A DNA stretch of 64,000 nucleotides. Origin: Perilla frutescens (lineage: Eukaryota > Streptophyta > Magnoliopsida > Lamiales > Lamiaceae). The notes under the pieces were generated by a model. It searched no databases, was not told where the DNA came from, and saw only the letters and a list, made by a program, of their open reading frames with translations. Shown here in pieces: positions 1-12,455 of the stretch; the first letter of the stretch is position 1; each line of letters starts with the position of its first letter. The stretch is taken from assembly GCA_026008535.1 (NCBI GenBank), contig BRKX01000002.1, forward strand, positions 766,501 through 830,500, written 5' to 3'. A program made the translations under genes and the position numbers.

Positions 1-232
1 TCTATTATATACTAGGTTCGAAAACAAGTTTCTGAACACACCATTATGGGTTCAGAAACTTATTTCCGAACGGCCTTCATTGTGTTCATTTCTTAATTTT
101 AATTTTTTCCAAGTTGAAGGGTATAATAGCCTTTTAAGTGTGGTGTGTAAAGAAAAATGAAAAAAATAGGAATTTTGGTGGTGTGTAAAGTAATTATGGT
201 GTAAATAGAAACACCCTAAGTAAATACGATAC
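1..232. other. 3'-terminal intron of the NEMF gene (partial)
   Basis: The sequence left of the last visible NEMF exon reads from a GT donor at 232-231 on the minus strand. All frames here are AT-rich and broken. None encodes the conserved end of the NFACT-C domain, so this is taken as intron running off the window. It contains short repeated pieces of the form TGGTGTGTAAAG (about 140-195), which may be a small mobile-element remnant. Confidence 0.5.
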
Positions 233-3200
233 CTTTTCCTTTCTTTACTGAGCCCGGAATTATCTTCACGCGGTATTTATACGATTGCACTGCGTTGTAA
301 GGGGCGCAGACGGGTACTGCGTACAGTAACACGTCGCTGGGGAGTGGGTTTCCGGTCAGATAGTCCACGTCGTTTAGTTTCTCTTTCTCCTCTTCACCGA
401 TCTCGTGGATGTCGTCTTCCTCCATCGTCACCCTGTCCATCTCACTTTCGGCCCTCTCGATCTTGCCACCTGCTTTACTCCTCTGAGTATCATCTGGTTG
501 TTCCGGACATTCCCGTGACGTATGTCCCGCCTTCTTGCACTTATAACATATTTTCGAAGCATCCGGTGCAGGTCCTGCAAATAGAGTAAGGACAACGTTT
601 ACATCCGAAAGGCATGATCAAGAGAATATGGCCACAACATCAAAAGCAAACTGTTCTAAGAATCAGACATTCAATTAGAATAAAACATGCACAATCTAAA
701 TGGCCAGAGAAAAAAAAAACCATCAGTTGTTTATGAAACTCTTTAAGATCTCTGTGAAAGACCGAGACTACTTGCTCGGACGGTCTAGATAGCTGCAAAA
801 ACAGTGATATAAAATGAAACTACTTGAGGTTCCACAGGTTGAACATTATTGGACTCGTAGAAAATCAGAGGTAAAACAACTACTCAATAAGCTACGGCAC
901 GCATCCATTTCACGTGAGAGCATCACGAAAGGGTTATTCGAGTTTTTTTAGTTTCCTTATTCATACAGAACTATTGAATAGAGCAACAATCGGGGTGGGG
1001 AAAGTGGGAGACCAAAACAAATATAAGTATGGAGCAGATGAACGGTTCGCAAGGTAATCATGACATCAGAAAGTAAACATAGCAACATTTACTCTTGTTT
1101 TGTTGTCTAATTAAACTTTTACCAGTAGCAAGTTTGACCACTTCTTCTGCATTGGTCTTTTCATTCTCAGAATTCTCAATATTCTTTTTTGATTTCCCAG
1201 CAGCCTGCAGATTAATTTTGAAAGCAAGTAAATGAGCAACATGCGAGGTATCATAATAGTACTAGTTCTACAATGGTCTACAAAGAACTACAGTCAGCAA
1301 CTAAAAGTTCGACAATTTCCTCTCTTTTTTGTGTGCACGTGCAGAAGATGTATCATTCTTTCCTGCTGTGGTAATAACCAGAACTCAATTTCTTATGAGA
1401 GGACCAGTTGCTTTGATAACTTTGACATGCACAAGTGGACGCATATTACAAAGAGAGTGATGGGGAACCCACTAGACAGTAACATTTGTAGATAACATAT
1501 GTAGTTCTGTAAAATGTTTATGTAGCAATACTTACGCTCAACAAAGCAATTCTAATGCTCCTCTCCTCTTCATCTTGATCAGCGTACTTTTCTTTTATCT
1601 TCTTCAGTTTTCCTCTCTGTCCACGGCTAGTTTTTCCAAAATCGGGCTTTGACGTTTTAATATCATTGTCCGGCTGCCTAACAAGGTCATGATTTCCTTC
1701 TGCTTCTTTAACTTTTACATGCTCAGCGGGTTCTACAGCACCCTCTCTCTGACCTTTCTTGAGCTTTCTTCTTTCAGCTTTTGAAAGATAAGGTTTATCT
1801 CGCTGAACTTCATTTGTCATTTCATGATCACGTTCCTCCACTATATCCTCTTGTGAGGATTGGAGCCCATAATTCTTAGCAGAAGTAGTAGCAGGTCCAA
1901 GCTCAAGGGCTCTATCAATAAGATCCTGCAAATCTGGTGTAACAGCAGCAGTTTTGCTGGAAGAGTCAAGTTCTTTATCATTACCAATGGAGAATCCCGA
2001 AGTAGTAGTTTCGTTAGAAAAATCTTGCTTGACAGCTACTTCAGAAACATTCAAGCCTCCAGAGGAAGCGACTGAGGGTAAGCCCTCCCCTATTGGTCTT
2101 TCTGATGACAAATCTACGAGGGTTGATGAGTCTGATGCCTTCTCACCAGAAACTTCCTTCTCAGAATCAGAACCTGAGTCGGATATTTCTTTGAAAGGTT
2201 CATTTTGCTCTGTACTATCAATTCCTTCCTCTTCTCCTCTTACTCTTCTTTCATTTAGATGAGATCCTAAAGAACTCTCATCCAAGCGAAATAATATTCC
2301 AAAACCCATAATAAGAGGATGAGGTGGGAGAAAATTCTTTTTACCACGAATCATGAAGCTTCCAACAGTAAGATATTCCCCTGTAGGAGCTGTTTTGCTG
2401 ACTTGGTGAGGGTACACCCACCAAGCACTAGTAACAATCTTCGAGTCCCAAGCCTGGCTGTGACAGACCTACATAACAAAGGAAGATGGCTTATCTAATT
2501 ACCCAGTGCTGCAGAGAAGATATCACAAATGAAGAGAGAGAACATTGCAACTTACAGTAAAACATCCAGCTTGATTCAAAGTCAGAGGGGGCACAGGGCT
2601 TTCAGGCTTGTGATTCTTGATCACTGTACTTGACGCACCATGGAGTTCAGCATGGACGTACCTATTTTTAAGTTACTAATAAGCATTAGCAAACAACAAA
2701 CCAAGTTTTCCTTTCAAAAATGCTGATCAAAAAGGAGAAATTTGAATAAGGAAACAAAAAAATTCCTAATTATCAAACAAGAAAAAAAAAATTATTCTAG
2801 TTAGTAATGTAACATAAATGATAAAATCTTCAACTACTTCACTTGGCAATAGCTGAAAATTGTTTATAGGATTACGGAAAGTAGAGATACATAGCTTGAG
2901 GGATGTCAAAAGAATGACAATTCAATCGGTTCAATTGAATTATCTTTGTTATAAATTGCTAACTAAAGCACTGTATAACTAAACAAGGGACAAAAGTAAG
3001 TAACACAGCCTTAATTGAAAGAACGGATGAAAAACATGGCAAACACCAGAACCTGTATAAACAACAGAGAAGCCGAAAATGAGGGAAGCCCACGAATTAA
3101 ATATAGCACTTAAAAATAGTTATTTAACAGCACGGAATGTAGAGAGCTTCTATCTGAAATGTTGACCAAAAGAGAACCAGCAAAAAGTTGATGTGAACTA

Positions 3201-6200
3201 TGTGAATTACTTACAGATCTCCTTTGGACATATAACGCTTTACTATCATCTCATTTTGTTGAGCATCTCTCCCGCTGATAACCAGATAATTCTCGCTGCT
3301 TACAAACCAATTGAATTTTTCAAACCAGTGAACCTTGCGCATATGTGAAATAGTAGCAACTGTTTTTTCCTGCAAAGTAAATGTAAAATAATAAGCACCT
3401 TTGAAGGAGAACAATATATGGTTCCTGGAGCAAGCAGTTATCTACATAAAAATCATAAGAATAACTACTAGCTACAACATCATAATTTCAATCTTTTGGT
3501 TACTTTGAGCATACCTCAGCAATGACATATTCTACAACTATCAAGTTCTCATTTTTTCACCACTTTTTTTATTTTATTACTAGCTTTTCTCATTTATGAT
3601 TTGATCTACAAACCATGGAGCAAGAAAAAAGTAACATCCAGGGCCTTTTCCAATACCTAAGTTGTACGACATTCAAGACTAAAACTATTACTTAGCTGAC
3701 AAAGCAAAAGCCTAGCTTGCAAAATGTTTCCACCTGTCAAGCATGTAGCTATAACTCTATAAGACACATTTATCTCAAAGCATATTAGTAGAATTATCTT
3801 GCCATGTATACTTTTAAGACAGAAAAATATTTAGAACAGAAAAACCACTAAAAAGGTCAAAAAAATAAAAAAGTGGAAAATCAGGGTAACGCTTTATATT
3901 GACGTTGGCCCCTTGTCAGAATGGTCGGACATGGAAGCATGAATGAGTGCAAAGAAATGAAAAGAGTCGTGATTCAGGGTGATCAACTTTTTTTAGAAAT
4001 TCTTGTAATATGTTCTGAGAGGTGTTTGAATCATGCTGATGTGAAAATCCCATTATATAGTTAGTTAACCTAATGGAACAACCTGAGTTCAAAACTGAAA
4101 AACTAAAAACTAAATAGGAATGCACTGAGTTTCACATGGTTTTATTTATCAGCACTGTAGCAATATTTCAACAAGACAACCCAATAAAATTTTTCAGGTA
4201 CCTGTGAAAGTTGCTGGCGGGTTTTTCTCTCAGCAGCTTTGAAAGCTTTCTCATGTGCTGTAATGGTTTTCTCCTGCTTGCTCTCTTGCCTCTTCTTCAT
4301 TTCATAATACCGGCGAGCATTTGCATGAGCTGAAAGCGCAAGATCAACTTCAACCTAGGAAAGACATTCAACAGTGGAATTGAGCATTAAAGCTCTGTTG
4401 TTTATGTTTCTATACACATTTTAATGTATTGAAGTGGGGGATCTTATTAAATGCACACATAATTTACGAACATAATGTTGAGCTTTTTCTCAATTAAAAA
4501 AATAAAAATTGGTTACGAATCTTAATGCTTCATTCCGAAGTATGCAAGACATAACTATGAACAGCATTAGTTAGAGAGTCAACATCTCATGAAATACCTT
4601 GTCCACAGGTTGTGTTTTCTCATCATCATCCATCTCATCAAGATTGTTGCTTAGGAGCAGTGTCATGCAATTTTTTTCAAGATGAAGCTTGTCAATGAGA
4701 CCAGCCACAGGGTTTCCAGATTTCTTCTCCTCTTTCACCATACGAGCCAGATCAACCCAGCTCATACCATTAGCAAGAGCGACACGGACTGCTAGAATGG
4801 CAGCATCTACATCTTCTAAGTTGTACTCTATCAGTGCTGCCATTTTCATACACTGCTGAACTTCTCTCTCAAGTGCATGCACACGGCTTTCCTGTGGCAT
4901 TAAGACATGCTTTTAATACATGAAGCCTTACTCAATATTAACAACGCAAGAACAGAGACAAGTTTTCAACTCTAATAAATACATTTATACATGACATAAC
5001 TTTTAAGGATGAAAACCTAGATTACGCTAAATTGCTGGATTACATAATACAGAATACATAGTTGACTTCATATAATGTACACTAGTGTTTTCTATTGACT
5101 TCGATCACATTGACCTACTTTTGTCTCAACTATCACCTCATTTCTTCTTAATTCAAGTCAGATGTCCTTTTCTCCCCCTAGTCAGGCATTCAGTCATTCA
5201 CTCCCAACATCTTTATATCTATACATCTCTATACATAAATATAAACACAACTCATGCAGAAGCAGTATGTTGACAGAATTCCCGCCCATGTCACCTTTTC
5301 CATGTTCGGTATTTTTTTTCTACCACCTTTATTAAATTATGTATCAACTACACTTAAACTCAAGTGTTAATTATGCTGCAACTAACTTAATTATGCACCC
5401 ATCTTATTCTGTTATTCTTATTTTATATTTTTTCAATTAACATTTTAGAAAAATAAAAGAAACATAATTGGTATTATTATTTTATTAAAACACATTATAA
5501 AATACTTTTTTGTTATACTTGTATATACTATACATATATATAATCATTGTATAAAGTTATTTATTATTTTATAATTTTCTGTTAAATAAAAATGTTAATT
5601 ATCTTTATTTTATATTGATTATTTTATATAAATAAATAATGATTTAGTATTTAGTCACAACAATTGGGTATAGAGAAGCAAACCAATTTTCAAGTTGTCC
5701 CTTCACCAGCAAAGGATGGAGTACAGATAGAAGATGAGCTCTCTTGCCCCTAAGGTTATTGAAAGATCTTCACATACTTTCAAACATAGAACCCATGATT
5801 GTGAAAACTACTACCTACTTCACTGCAATCCTGCAGACATTATTGTTCAGTGTCTTTAACCTTCAACCACTTTACGCAAGTCAAACCATACAACAGAGCA
5901 CTTTGGGTCTGGGATTCCGATTGGAAATCTGGTGAGGTGAGGTGAGATGGGCGGTTTGCGAGACCATGTTATTCATAACCCATTTTATCCCCAGAACCTT
6001 TTTAGACCACAGACCAGATACAAACAGAAAGCATTGAACAAAACGTCACTCGATGCAAACATTACGTATTTTAAGGAACATATAGTATAACTTCCATCAT
6101 TTTTGTGGTCCACATAATACATAAATATATATATTTATATATATATATATACATAAATATAATTAACCTGATCATTTTTTATTTTTCCAAGTTTCTGCAT

Positions 6201-8440
6201 GGCAGAATTTTCTTTAGTTTTTTGCTGTTGTTCAGCACGTTGGCTTTCAATTTTACTATAAAATTCATCCAGTGCTGCATCAAATGTCTCAAACTGTGTA
6301 GAGTCTCTTGATTTGAACTGGTTCAGCAACAGAGGGCAGAATTCATCATACATCTGCAAAAAAGAAAGAAAGAGTATGATACCAAAGAAACTCGATAATA
6401 ACAAACAGCATCCGAGAGATTTCTTCCAAGTGTTAAATATAAAAATATAAATGAGTATGATATCAAAGAAATAACCTGTTCCAAAGTGCCTTTATCTGAT
6501 ACAACATCATTCTTTTTTCCAGAATTCTTTTGTTGCATCACGATGTATCCCTCTGGAACTTTCTCACCATAAATAACATCAGCTAGCCACTCCTCAAACT
6601 TCACGACAGCTTCAGCCAGTGCCTGAATGGTGTTATTGTCTAATTTGAAGTTCTTGCCAACTTTTGTACTCGGTATCAAACCGGCATCCAATATTATGTG
6701 TTCAGACAATGCTGGACCGTAACCTAGTACTTCCCCAAGAACAACCTTCAAAGTTGCCTGCTTCGCACGGGTATTATCAGTTTTCTTTGATTCATTAGCC
6801 TTTGAATTCTTTTGGCTTCCCTGCTTTCCCATGGGGGCATTTGAACTAACATTTCCAAGTTCGCAATTGTCTGAGTGCTCATCTTTACTGCTCTCCACAA
6901 AAGATTCCAGGGCTGCACACATCTTTTCTCTAGTTGTACGCTCGAAAGCTCGAGATTGCTCAACTGGATATCGATGTCGTGACATGATAGCAAGGCCCTT
7001 ATTGTCATCCCTGTTGTTCGGTAGAATAAGTGGTAAATAGAGCTATCAGCATCCACATGACACGTGCTAAAAATCCGAAAGCAGGAAGCATTTACAGTTC
7101 CTGACGGACAATCAGGCTGCTATAGAATGAAAACACGCTCAGACATGCTAATAAACAAATAAGCATTACAGATACGAACCTGTGCGACCGCAGGAGAGTC
7201 AAGACAGTAAACTCAGTATCTGTAAGAAGAATATTCCCTTGAGCGTACAGCTCCAAAATGACATAGTGTGCATTAGCACCCAGTCCAAATTGAAAGAGTA
7301 TTATCTGAGTACAACACGAGATAATTTCAATTTGAAGATATCTATCTGAAGATGATAATTTTTTGCAATCAAGAAATGCATACCCTATCATATCCTAGTT
7401 GGCGCACATCCTCAAGCCTTCTTGTTCTTATGTGTTTCCTTAGTTTCAGTGTGAACCCTGATGGAGTACTGCTCTTGTCCCTATAAGAACATCAGCCTTT
7501 CTATTGTCAGTGCAAACATTCATTCCCAATAAGTAATTGTTTACACTAGCTTCATGCATATCCATTGGTTGCTTCTTTGAACAATTTTGATTACACGAAA
7601 TAAATTTCCCTCTCCTCCTTGTAAGTTCCTTGAGTATCAAATGGTGTGTATGATAAAAATCTTACATAAAAATGGCGATATGTGGGTGCAATCTGATAGA
7701 AGTTGAAATTATTGATGCCGACTCACACTAACACCCTAACTTTTTTGCTTTTTTACAGTTCCGCCTTATCAATGTTACACAACACAATTATACCGTGTGT
7801 ACATTCATATATCGGCTGATCGTTTGAACAAATTAACTTGCAGATACTTCCTGTCTAGAGGATCTAAAGTAGCTCTATTTGAAGTTACTTTTCCATCACT
7901 CCAAATTTCCAAACAACTGAATAAAACATGCATAACACAATATAAAAAAAATGTAGAAACGAGCTGTGATTTTACCGCATATACACAGTTGTATGCAATC
8001 TGACACCACTCTCCATCAACAGCAAAACCTTCTCACTCTCCCCGGACTCCGTGACGCCGCTGCTACTCATCAGCTTAAACACGTACGTCTACAATACATT
8101 CTTCACTTGAGAACTAATTCTTCCATTTCCGTAGTAAATTCAGAAAGCATAAAAAGCAACTAAGTTCACATTAATTTCCTATTCACAATTGTCACAAAAA
8201 TCAAACGGAATCCAACCTAAATCGCAAAATATTTCCAACTCAAAATTCAAAACCCGAAAAGCCTCAGCTCAAAAAACAAAACAAAAAAAATATTGAATCT
8301 CTACGGAAAAATTAGCACAAAAACATCGAAAATACCTTGGGAGAAAGGTCGTATACGTTGGAGCAGCGCATACCGATTAAGCGGCGGAGACACTTGACCT
8401 CCGCCGCCACGTCCGCGGTGTTCATCCGTACCTTCACCAT
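233..8440 (-). CDS. NEMF: NEMF/Rqc2-type ribosome quality control protein (NFACT family), 3' end outside window
   Basis: Plant homologue of NEMF/Rqc2/Tae2, which binds stalled 60S subunits, recruits the Listerin ligase and directs C-terminal tailing of the stalled peptide (family knowledge). Thirteen exons join in frame with GT-AG introns: 8336-8440, 7976-8088, 7384-7480, 7180-7304, 6476-7010, 6168-6353, 4598-4891, 4202-4354, 3215-3369, 2556-2661, 1536-2468, 1123-1204, 233-574, giving 1075 codons plus one base. The start at 8440 opens with MVKVRMNTADVAAEVK, the usual family N-terminus. The NFACT-N domain covers about residues 5-520; D10 and D104-R105 sit where Rqc2 has its D9 and D98-R99 residues. 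A lysine/glutamate-rich coiled coil follows, then NFACT-R (about 537-650, with HMRKVHWFEKFNWF and the YVHAELHGAS stretch), an acidic linker, a CCHC zinc knuckle (C971, C974, H979, C984) and the start of NFACT-C with LLYAVPVCAPY. The exon ending at 233 has a GT donor in a glycine-lysine rich stretch; the expected last exon is not seen in bases 1-232. Confidence 0.95.
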
Positions 8441-8800
8441 ATCGCCGGTAATTCGATCGACGATCGAAGTGTGTGTGTGTGTGTGTGTGTCGTTTTGGGA
8501 TTTGAAGGTGAAGAATTATAAAGCTTGAAAGATTTAAGAATTAGAAGGGGCGGTTAATGAAAATGCATAATTAATTTAAGGATTAATTACGTTTAAATAC
8601 ATAATTTGACGGATTTGTAATTTAGACACCAATTAAAAAAACAAAATTATGTCATTTTATGAATATATTGAAAATATTTTCCATATAATTTGAAACAACA
8701 TATTTTTAGTATCCCATCAGTCTCTCTGTTTATCGAAAAAAATATGGGTGTTCATTTTGCAAAAAGATATGAGTTCGTGTTTTAATTGTGGCTAATTACA
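8441..8800 (-). promoter_or_regulatory. 5' flank and leader of the NEMF gene
   Basis: This stretch lies upstream of the NEMF start codon. A GT dinucleotide repeat of about 11 units is at 8469-8491, close to the start and probably within the 5' untranslated leader. No clear TATA box was found, which would fit a housekeeping gene. The rest is AT-rich without recognisable motifs. The promoter assignment rests on position only. Confidence 0.4.
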
Positions 8801-9640
8801 TATAAATTGGACGAGTTATTTTTTGAGCATTCGAGCTAGATTAGGAAATTATCGAACATTTCATAGGCCAAGCGTGGGCCGAATTCGAACATGACGAATC
8901 AAGCTTGAACAAGAGGAAAAAAAATTGAATCAAGCTCGAACACACCTATTTCCTAACGAGCCGAGCTCAAACATCCAGATGTTCGGCTCAACTTTGTTCG
9001 TTTAAGGCCCTAGAGCACATGCATATTTGTTATTTGCTTTATTGACTAAAGAATTGTACTTTTTCGTTGATGTTGATTTTTTGCTTTCTTGATAAATTAT
9101 TTAGAGCTTTTTGTCGAGCTCGAGTTCGAACATATAAATTGAATGAGTTATTTTTTGAGCATTCGAGCTCGATTAGGAAATTATTGAGCATTTCATGAGC
9201 TAAGTTCGTGCCGAATTCAAACATGACGAATCAAGCTCGAACAAGAGGAAAAAGTTTGAATCAAGCTCGAACACAACTATTTCCTACCGAGTCGAGCTCG
9301 AACATCAAGGTGTTCGACTCAACTTCATTCGTTTACGGCCCTAGAGCACATGCATATTTGTTATTTGCTTTCTTGACTAAAGAATTGTACTTTTTCGCTG
9401 TTGAGTTTTTTATTTCTTGATATATAACTTGTTTAGAGCTTTTTGTCGAGCTCGATTAGGAAATTATCGAGCATTTCATGGGCCAAGCGCGAGCCAAATT
9501 CAAACATGATAAATCAAGCTCGAACAAGAGAAAAAATTTTGAATCAAACTCGAACACACCTATTTCCTAACGAGTCGAGCTCGAACATCAAGATGTTCAG
9601 CTCAGCTTGGTTCGTTTACAACCCTAGAGCACACACATAA
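8800..9640. repeat. Tandem array, three copies of a GAGCTCG-type repeat unit
   Basis: Three head-to-tail copies of a unit that runs from a TTTGAGCATTCGAGCT stretch to GTTCGTTTA..CCCTAGAGCACA. The CCCTA ends fall at about 9012, 9343 and 9626, so the spacings are about 331 and 283 bases. Copies differ by scattered substitutions and the third is shorter. The unit resembles the right half of the hAT-like element at 16372-16902, so the array probably arose by local duplication of a truncated element. Small open frames here come from the repeat and are not genes. Confidence 0.75.
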
Positions 9641-10640
9641 TTGTTTGTAACGGAGGTTCGATTAATCATACAAATGAACCAAAAATACTACCAATATAAA
9701 GAATATAAGTGTTATGTGATTATGTGCTCTTATGTGGGACTAAAGCCTAGTTATACACTTGCACCTTGCTCGTTTCTATGCTTGGCTCCCGACCTAGTTA
9801 TACTTTGTTCACCCTACGAGTTCTAACTCAAATGCAAGGTACTCTTTCCTCCTATCGGGATTTTTCCTAGGTATAAGTTTTTCCCGATAGAAGGTTTTAA
9901 TGAGGCCATTGCACATATACAGTAATCAGTGGAACAGTGTGAATATACATGGCACAAACGAAATAATAGAAGAAATTATAGAAGATGCATGAAAAGTTAA
10001 CATAAAAGTAGATGCATATTAGAAGTATTATTCACTTAATTCTAAATGAGTAAGTAATTAGCTGTCAAAATCTTCAAAGTTATAAGATGATTAATGTGGT
10101 AATAATGATAATCGCCATAAATATCTAAGTTTTTCTTTGATAATTTATGCACTATTTTATGTACATGCCACTTAATAAAACAATTCAAACGCATTAATAT
10201 ACAAATTTGAATACAATTAAAATTGCAGACTACTTGGGTCTCAGTTTAATGAATAAGCATTGGGTGAGATTCGATTCGGTTCGGTTCGATTCGTAGAATT
10301 ATAAATCACACTTTTGGTCCCGTAATAATAGGTTCCAAATACTTTTAGTTCCAAACTGTACTATTTTGGTACGAAAATATTTTTTTCGACACTTTTAGTT
10401 CCACAATTTATATTTCAACACTTTTGGTCCCAAAAACTAGCGGAATATGGAAAAAACTTTACGAGATCTTCATGTAACATATGCTTTTATGGAATATGAT
10501 CATGATTGGATCCAGACTTTACAGCATCTAGAATATTAAGTGAATTTCAACATATCATCTATATATGTGGTTTTTAAATTTTTTATTTATTGTATATTAA
10601 GAGTATATCTGATATCAACTAAATTTTCATTATGCCCTCT
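9641..10640. other. Intergenic, repeat-derived; no gene seen
   Basis: No coding region is supported. Around 9840-9905 there is a pyrimidine-rich stretch with two CTATCGGG/CCCGATAG pieces followed by GTTTTAATGAGGC, which looks like LTR-retrotransposon debris. At 10264-10300 there is a short run of CGGTTCGG-type motifs. At 10305-10440 the phrase ACTTTTGGTCCC and close variants recur, typical of foldback elements elsewhere in the window. All of these are fragments. Confidence 0.4.
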
Positions 10641-10643
10641 AAG

Positions 10644-10866
10644 TATGCCCGGCAAAACTGGCCCAGGCTGGGCCGATTTCGGGCCAAACAAGGCCACGAT
10701 TTTATAAGTCTGAAGCATTTTCGGGCCGTCTATCACCCAATCAAAAAAGTAAGCAATGCACATCTTGGCCCGCTATTTGGGTCGGGGCTGGACCACACGG
10801 TACTGGTCAGCCCGGTCCGATCCATCACGATTAGCCTGACGGGCTTGGGCCTAATTGCTGCCCCTA
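10644..10866. mobile_element. Short GC-rich hAT-like fragment with GGCCC motifs
   Basis: About 220 bases rich in GGCCC and GGGCC (CTGGCCCAGGCTGGGCC at the left) in otherwise AT-rich DNA. The two ends are weakly inverted (TATGCCCGGCAA against TAGGGGCAGCAA on the other strand), which resembles hAT-type termini. No matching 8-bp target duplication was found. The open frame at 10632-10880 is a by-product of the GC-rich composition. Confidence 0.4.
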
Positions 10867-11044
10867 ATCGTCATTTCTAGCTTGATTTTTCGGATATTCA
10901 TGATCTTCTAGCTATTTTGGAACAATAAAGTGATGCCTTCTCATGCACGTTCTAATGCATCATTTATGTATTGCATAGATGCAGGTGCTCTATCAAAAAC
11001 TATATTTTTTCTGAAAGAAAAGGCTTAATTTCTTGAGATTGTAT

Positions 11045-11290
11045 CTATTGCAGAATGGAGTAAGCAATCGAGCCTGCAGTGGTCGTTAAGGTGATTTGCA
11101 GGACCGGGTGTCCCGTGGCCGAGTTACTCGAGTCGGGGTTAAGTTTATCGACAATGAGAACCGGTTCATCGCGAGAAATGTCGAGTGACCGGTTAAAGAG
11201 GGCGACATTCTCACCTGGCTGGAGTCTTAGAGAGAGGGTACGAGGTTGCGTTGATTTCTCGACTGTCATCATGTTATCTGAGGATAAGAT
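11045..11290 (-). pseudogene. GC-richer ORF fragment of unknown origin
   Basis: An open frame of about 80 codons with balanced codon use (ending at 11045, containing LSLRLQPGENVALFNRSLD and a C-terminal stretch rich in T and I). Its base composition is clearly higher in GC than its surroundings. The apparent N-terminus (positions 11282-11311) is inside the adjacent foldback element, so the frame has no start of its own. The family is not recognised. It could be a gene fragment captured or left behind by transposition, or a chance frame; no function is proposed. Confidence 0.35.
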
Positions 11291-11456
11291 CATTCCAATT
11301 TCATGTTTCATCGGGTATTCTAACCATTGGATTCAGGCTTTGTGTATTTAAAAAATTAAACAATTATCCACTAAAAAAATTAAATACACGTGACATGAAT
11401 CCAATGATTAAAATACGAGACGAAATATGAAATTGGAATAGAGGATCTCATCCGAT
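11282..11456. mobile_element. Foldback MITE, GGATAAGATC/GATCTCATCC termini
   Basis: Two arms of roughly 55 bases are inverted copies of one another: GATCATTCCAATTTCATG at the left, CATGAAATTGGAATAG-like sequence at the right on the other strand. The same family, with termini reading GGGATCCTCTATT, occurs at 15617-15985. No coding capacity. The left arm provides the false start of the neighbouring open frame. Confidence 0.7.
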
Positions 11457-11571
11457 TTTCCTCGGCTGTACTTTTTGGAAGTTTGATTATTACAAGCATT
11501 TTGATGTAGGACTTTTTTGCCTAGATTTTGTTGTCCACATTTGCAATAAAGTGCATTATTAATCATTATTA

Positions 11572-11914
11572 ACCACGTAAATTACACTTTGATACTTTTT
11601 CAAAATTAACAAAACAATATTTATTTTTTAAAAAAAATTGCAAATCTAACATTTAATCAATTTTACAGCTCAAAAATCGTACATAATTGATTGTATTTTT
11701 AATATTCCTATTTCCCCAATTACATAAAAAAAAAACCCTCCAATCAAGAAGCATTAAAATACAATCAATTACTTATGATTTTCGAACCGTAAAATTGATT
11801 AAATATTAAATTTGTAAAAAAAATTAAAAAATTGGTACTGCTTTATTAATTTTGAAAAAATGAATTATTTTTTAAAAAGTATTCAAAATGTAGGTATCAA
11901 AGTATAATTTACCC
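11572..11914. mobile_element. Foldback element, family A (TTACACTTTGATAC)
   Basis: The left arm begins GTAAATTACACTTTGATAC and the right arm ends with the inverted form TATCAAAGTATAATTTAC. The arms include matching TTTAATCAATTTTAC and GTAAAATTGATTAAA segments. Related copies are at 27300-27525, 36232-36612, 42830-43215 and 43216-43735. Non-coding; transcribed copies could form long hairpins. Confidence 0.75.
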
Positions 11915-11939
11915 TTATTAATCAAAGGAAAAGATGAAT

Positions 11940-12092
11940 TGAAATAGCCCTTGATTGAGCTAGTCTAATGGGCCAAGAATAATGGGTTATGAATGGGCCG
12001 GATCGTTCTAATGGGCCTTTTTGTTGCTCTTGTTTGGTTCGAATAAGCTGAGCCCAGTTCATAAGTTCTTCATTTATTCACAAAAAAATTAA
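11940..12092. other. Short stretch with three TGGGCC motifs
   Basis: The hexamer TGGGCC occurs at about 11968, 11993 and 12011. In plants this motif (site II type) is bound by TCP factors and is common in promoters of growth-related genes. No gene with a matching start is seen nearby, so the motifs may be part of a mobile element or a promoter relic. Confidence 0.25.
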
Positions 12093-12096
12093 TATC

Positions 12097-12167
<71 letters not shown>
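12093..12167. repeat. AAT trinucleotide microsatellite
   Basis: An almost perfect run of about 24 AAT units followed by GCTTAG. Simple sequence, expected to vary in length among individuals. Confidence 0.95.
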
Positions 12168-12455
12168 GCTTAGTTGTTTATAAATAAGCATTACATAAGT
12201 CTAACATCATAATTCATAAACTAGAGTGGGGGAAGAAGAAAAAAAATGTGATGTTGGAATTCCGGTTGACATATATACATATCAATCAACTCTAAAAGTT
12301 GGAATTATGAGGTCAATACCAAAATATTTTCTACCAAAGTTGGTAATTCTATTTTTTTTCTGAAAATAATATTATGTTTTTCACCTACCAATGCAGTGCA
12401 GCCACTGGACCTCAGTCCCCTACCAACTACTCCAATCATCAACTCATTTTTTTCT

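Noticed and set aside
1860..2262. Plus-strand frames in the first 2.5 kb
   Set aside because: Antisense shadows of the large NEMF exon 1536-2468.
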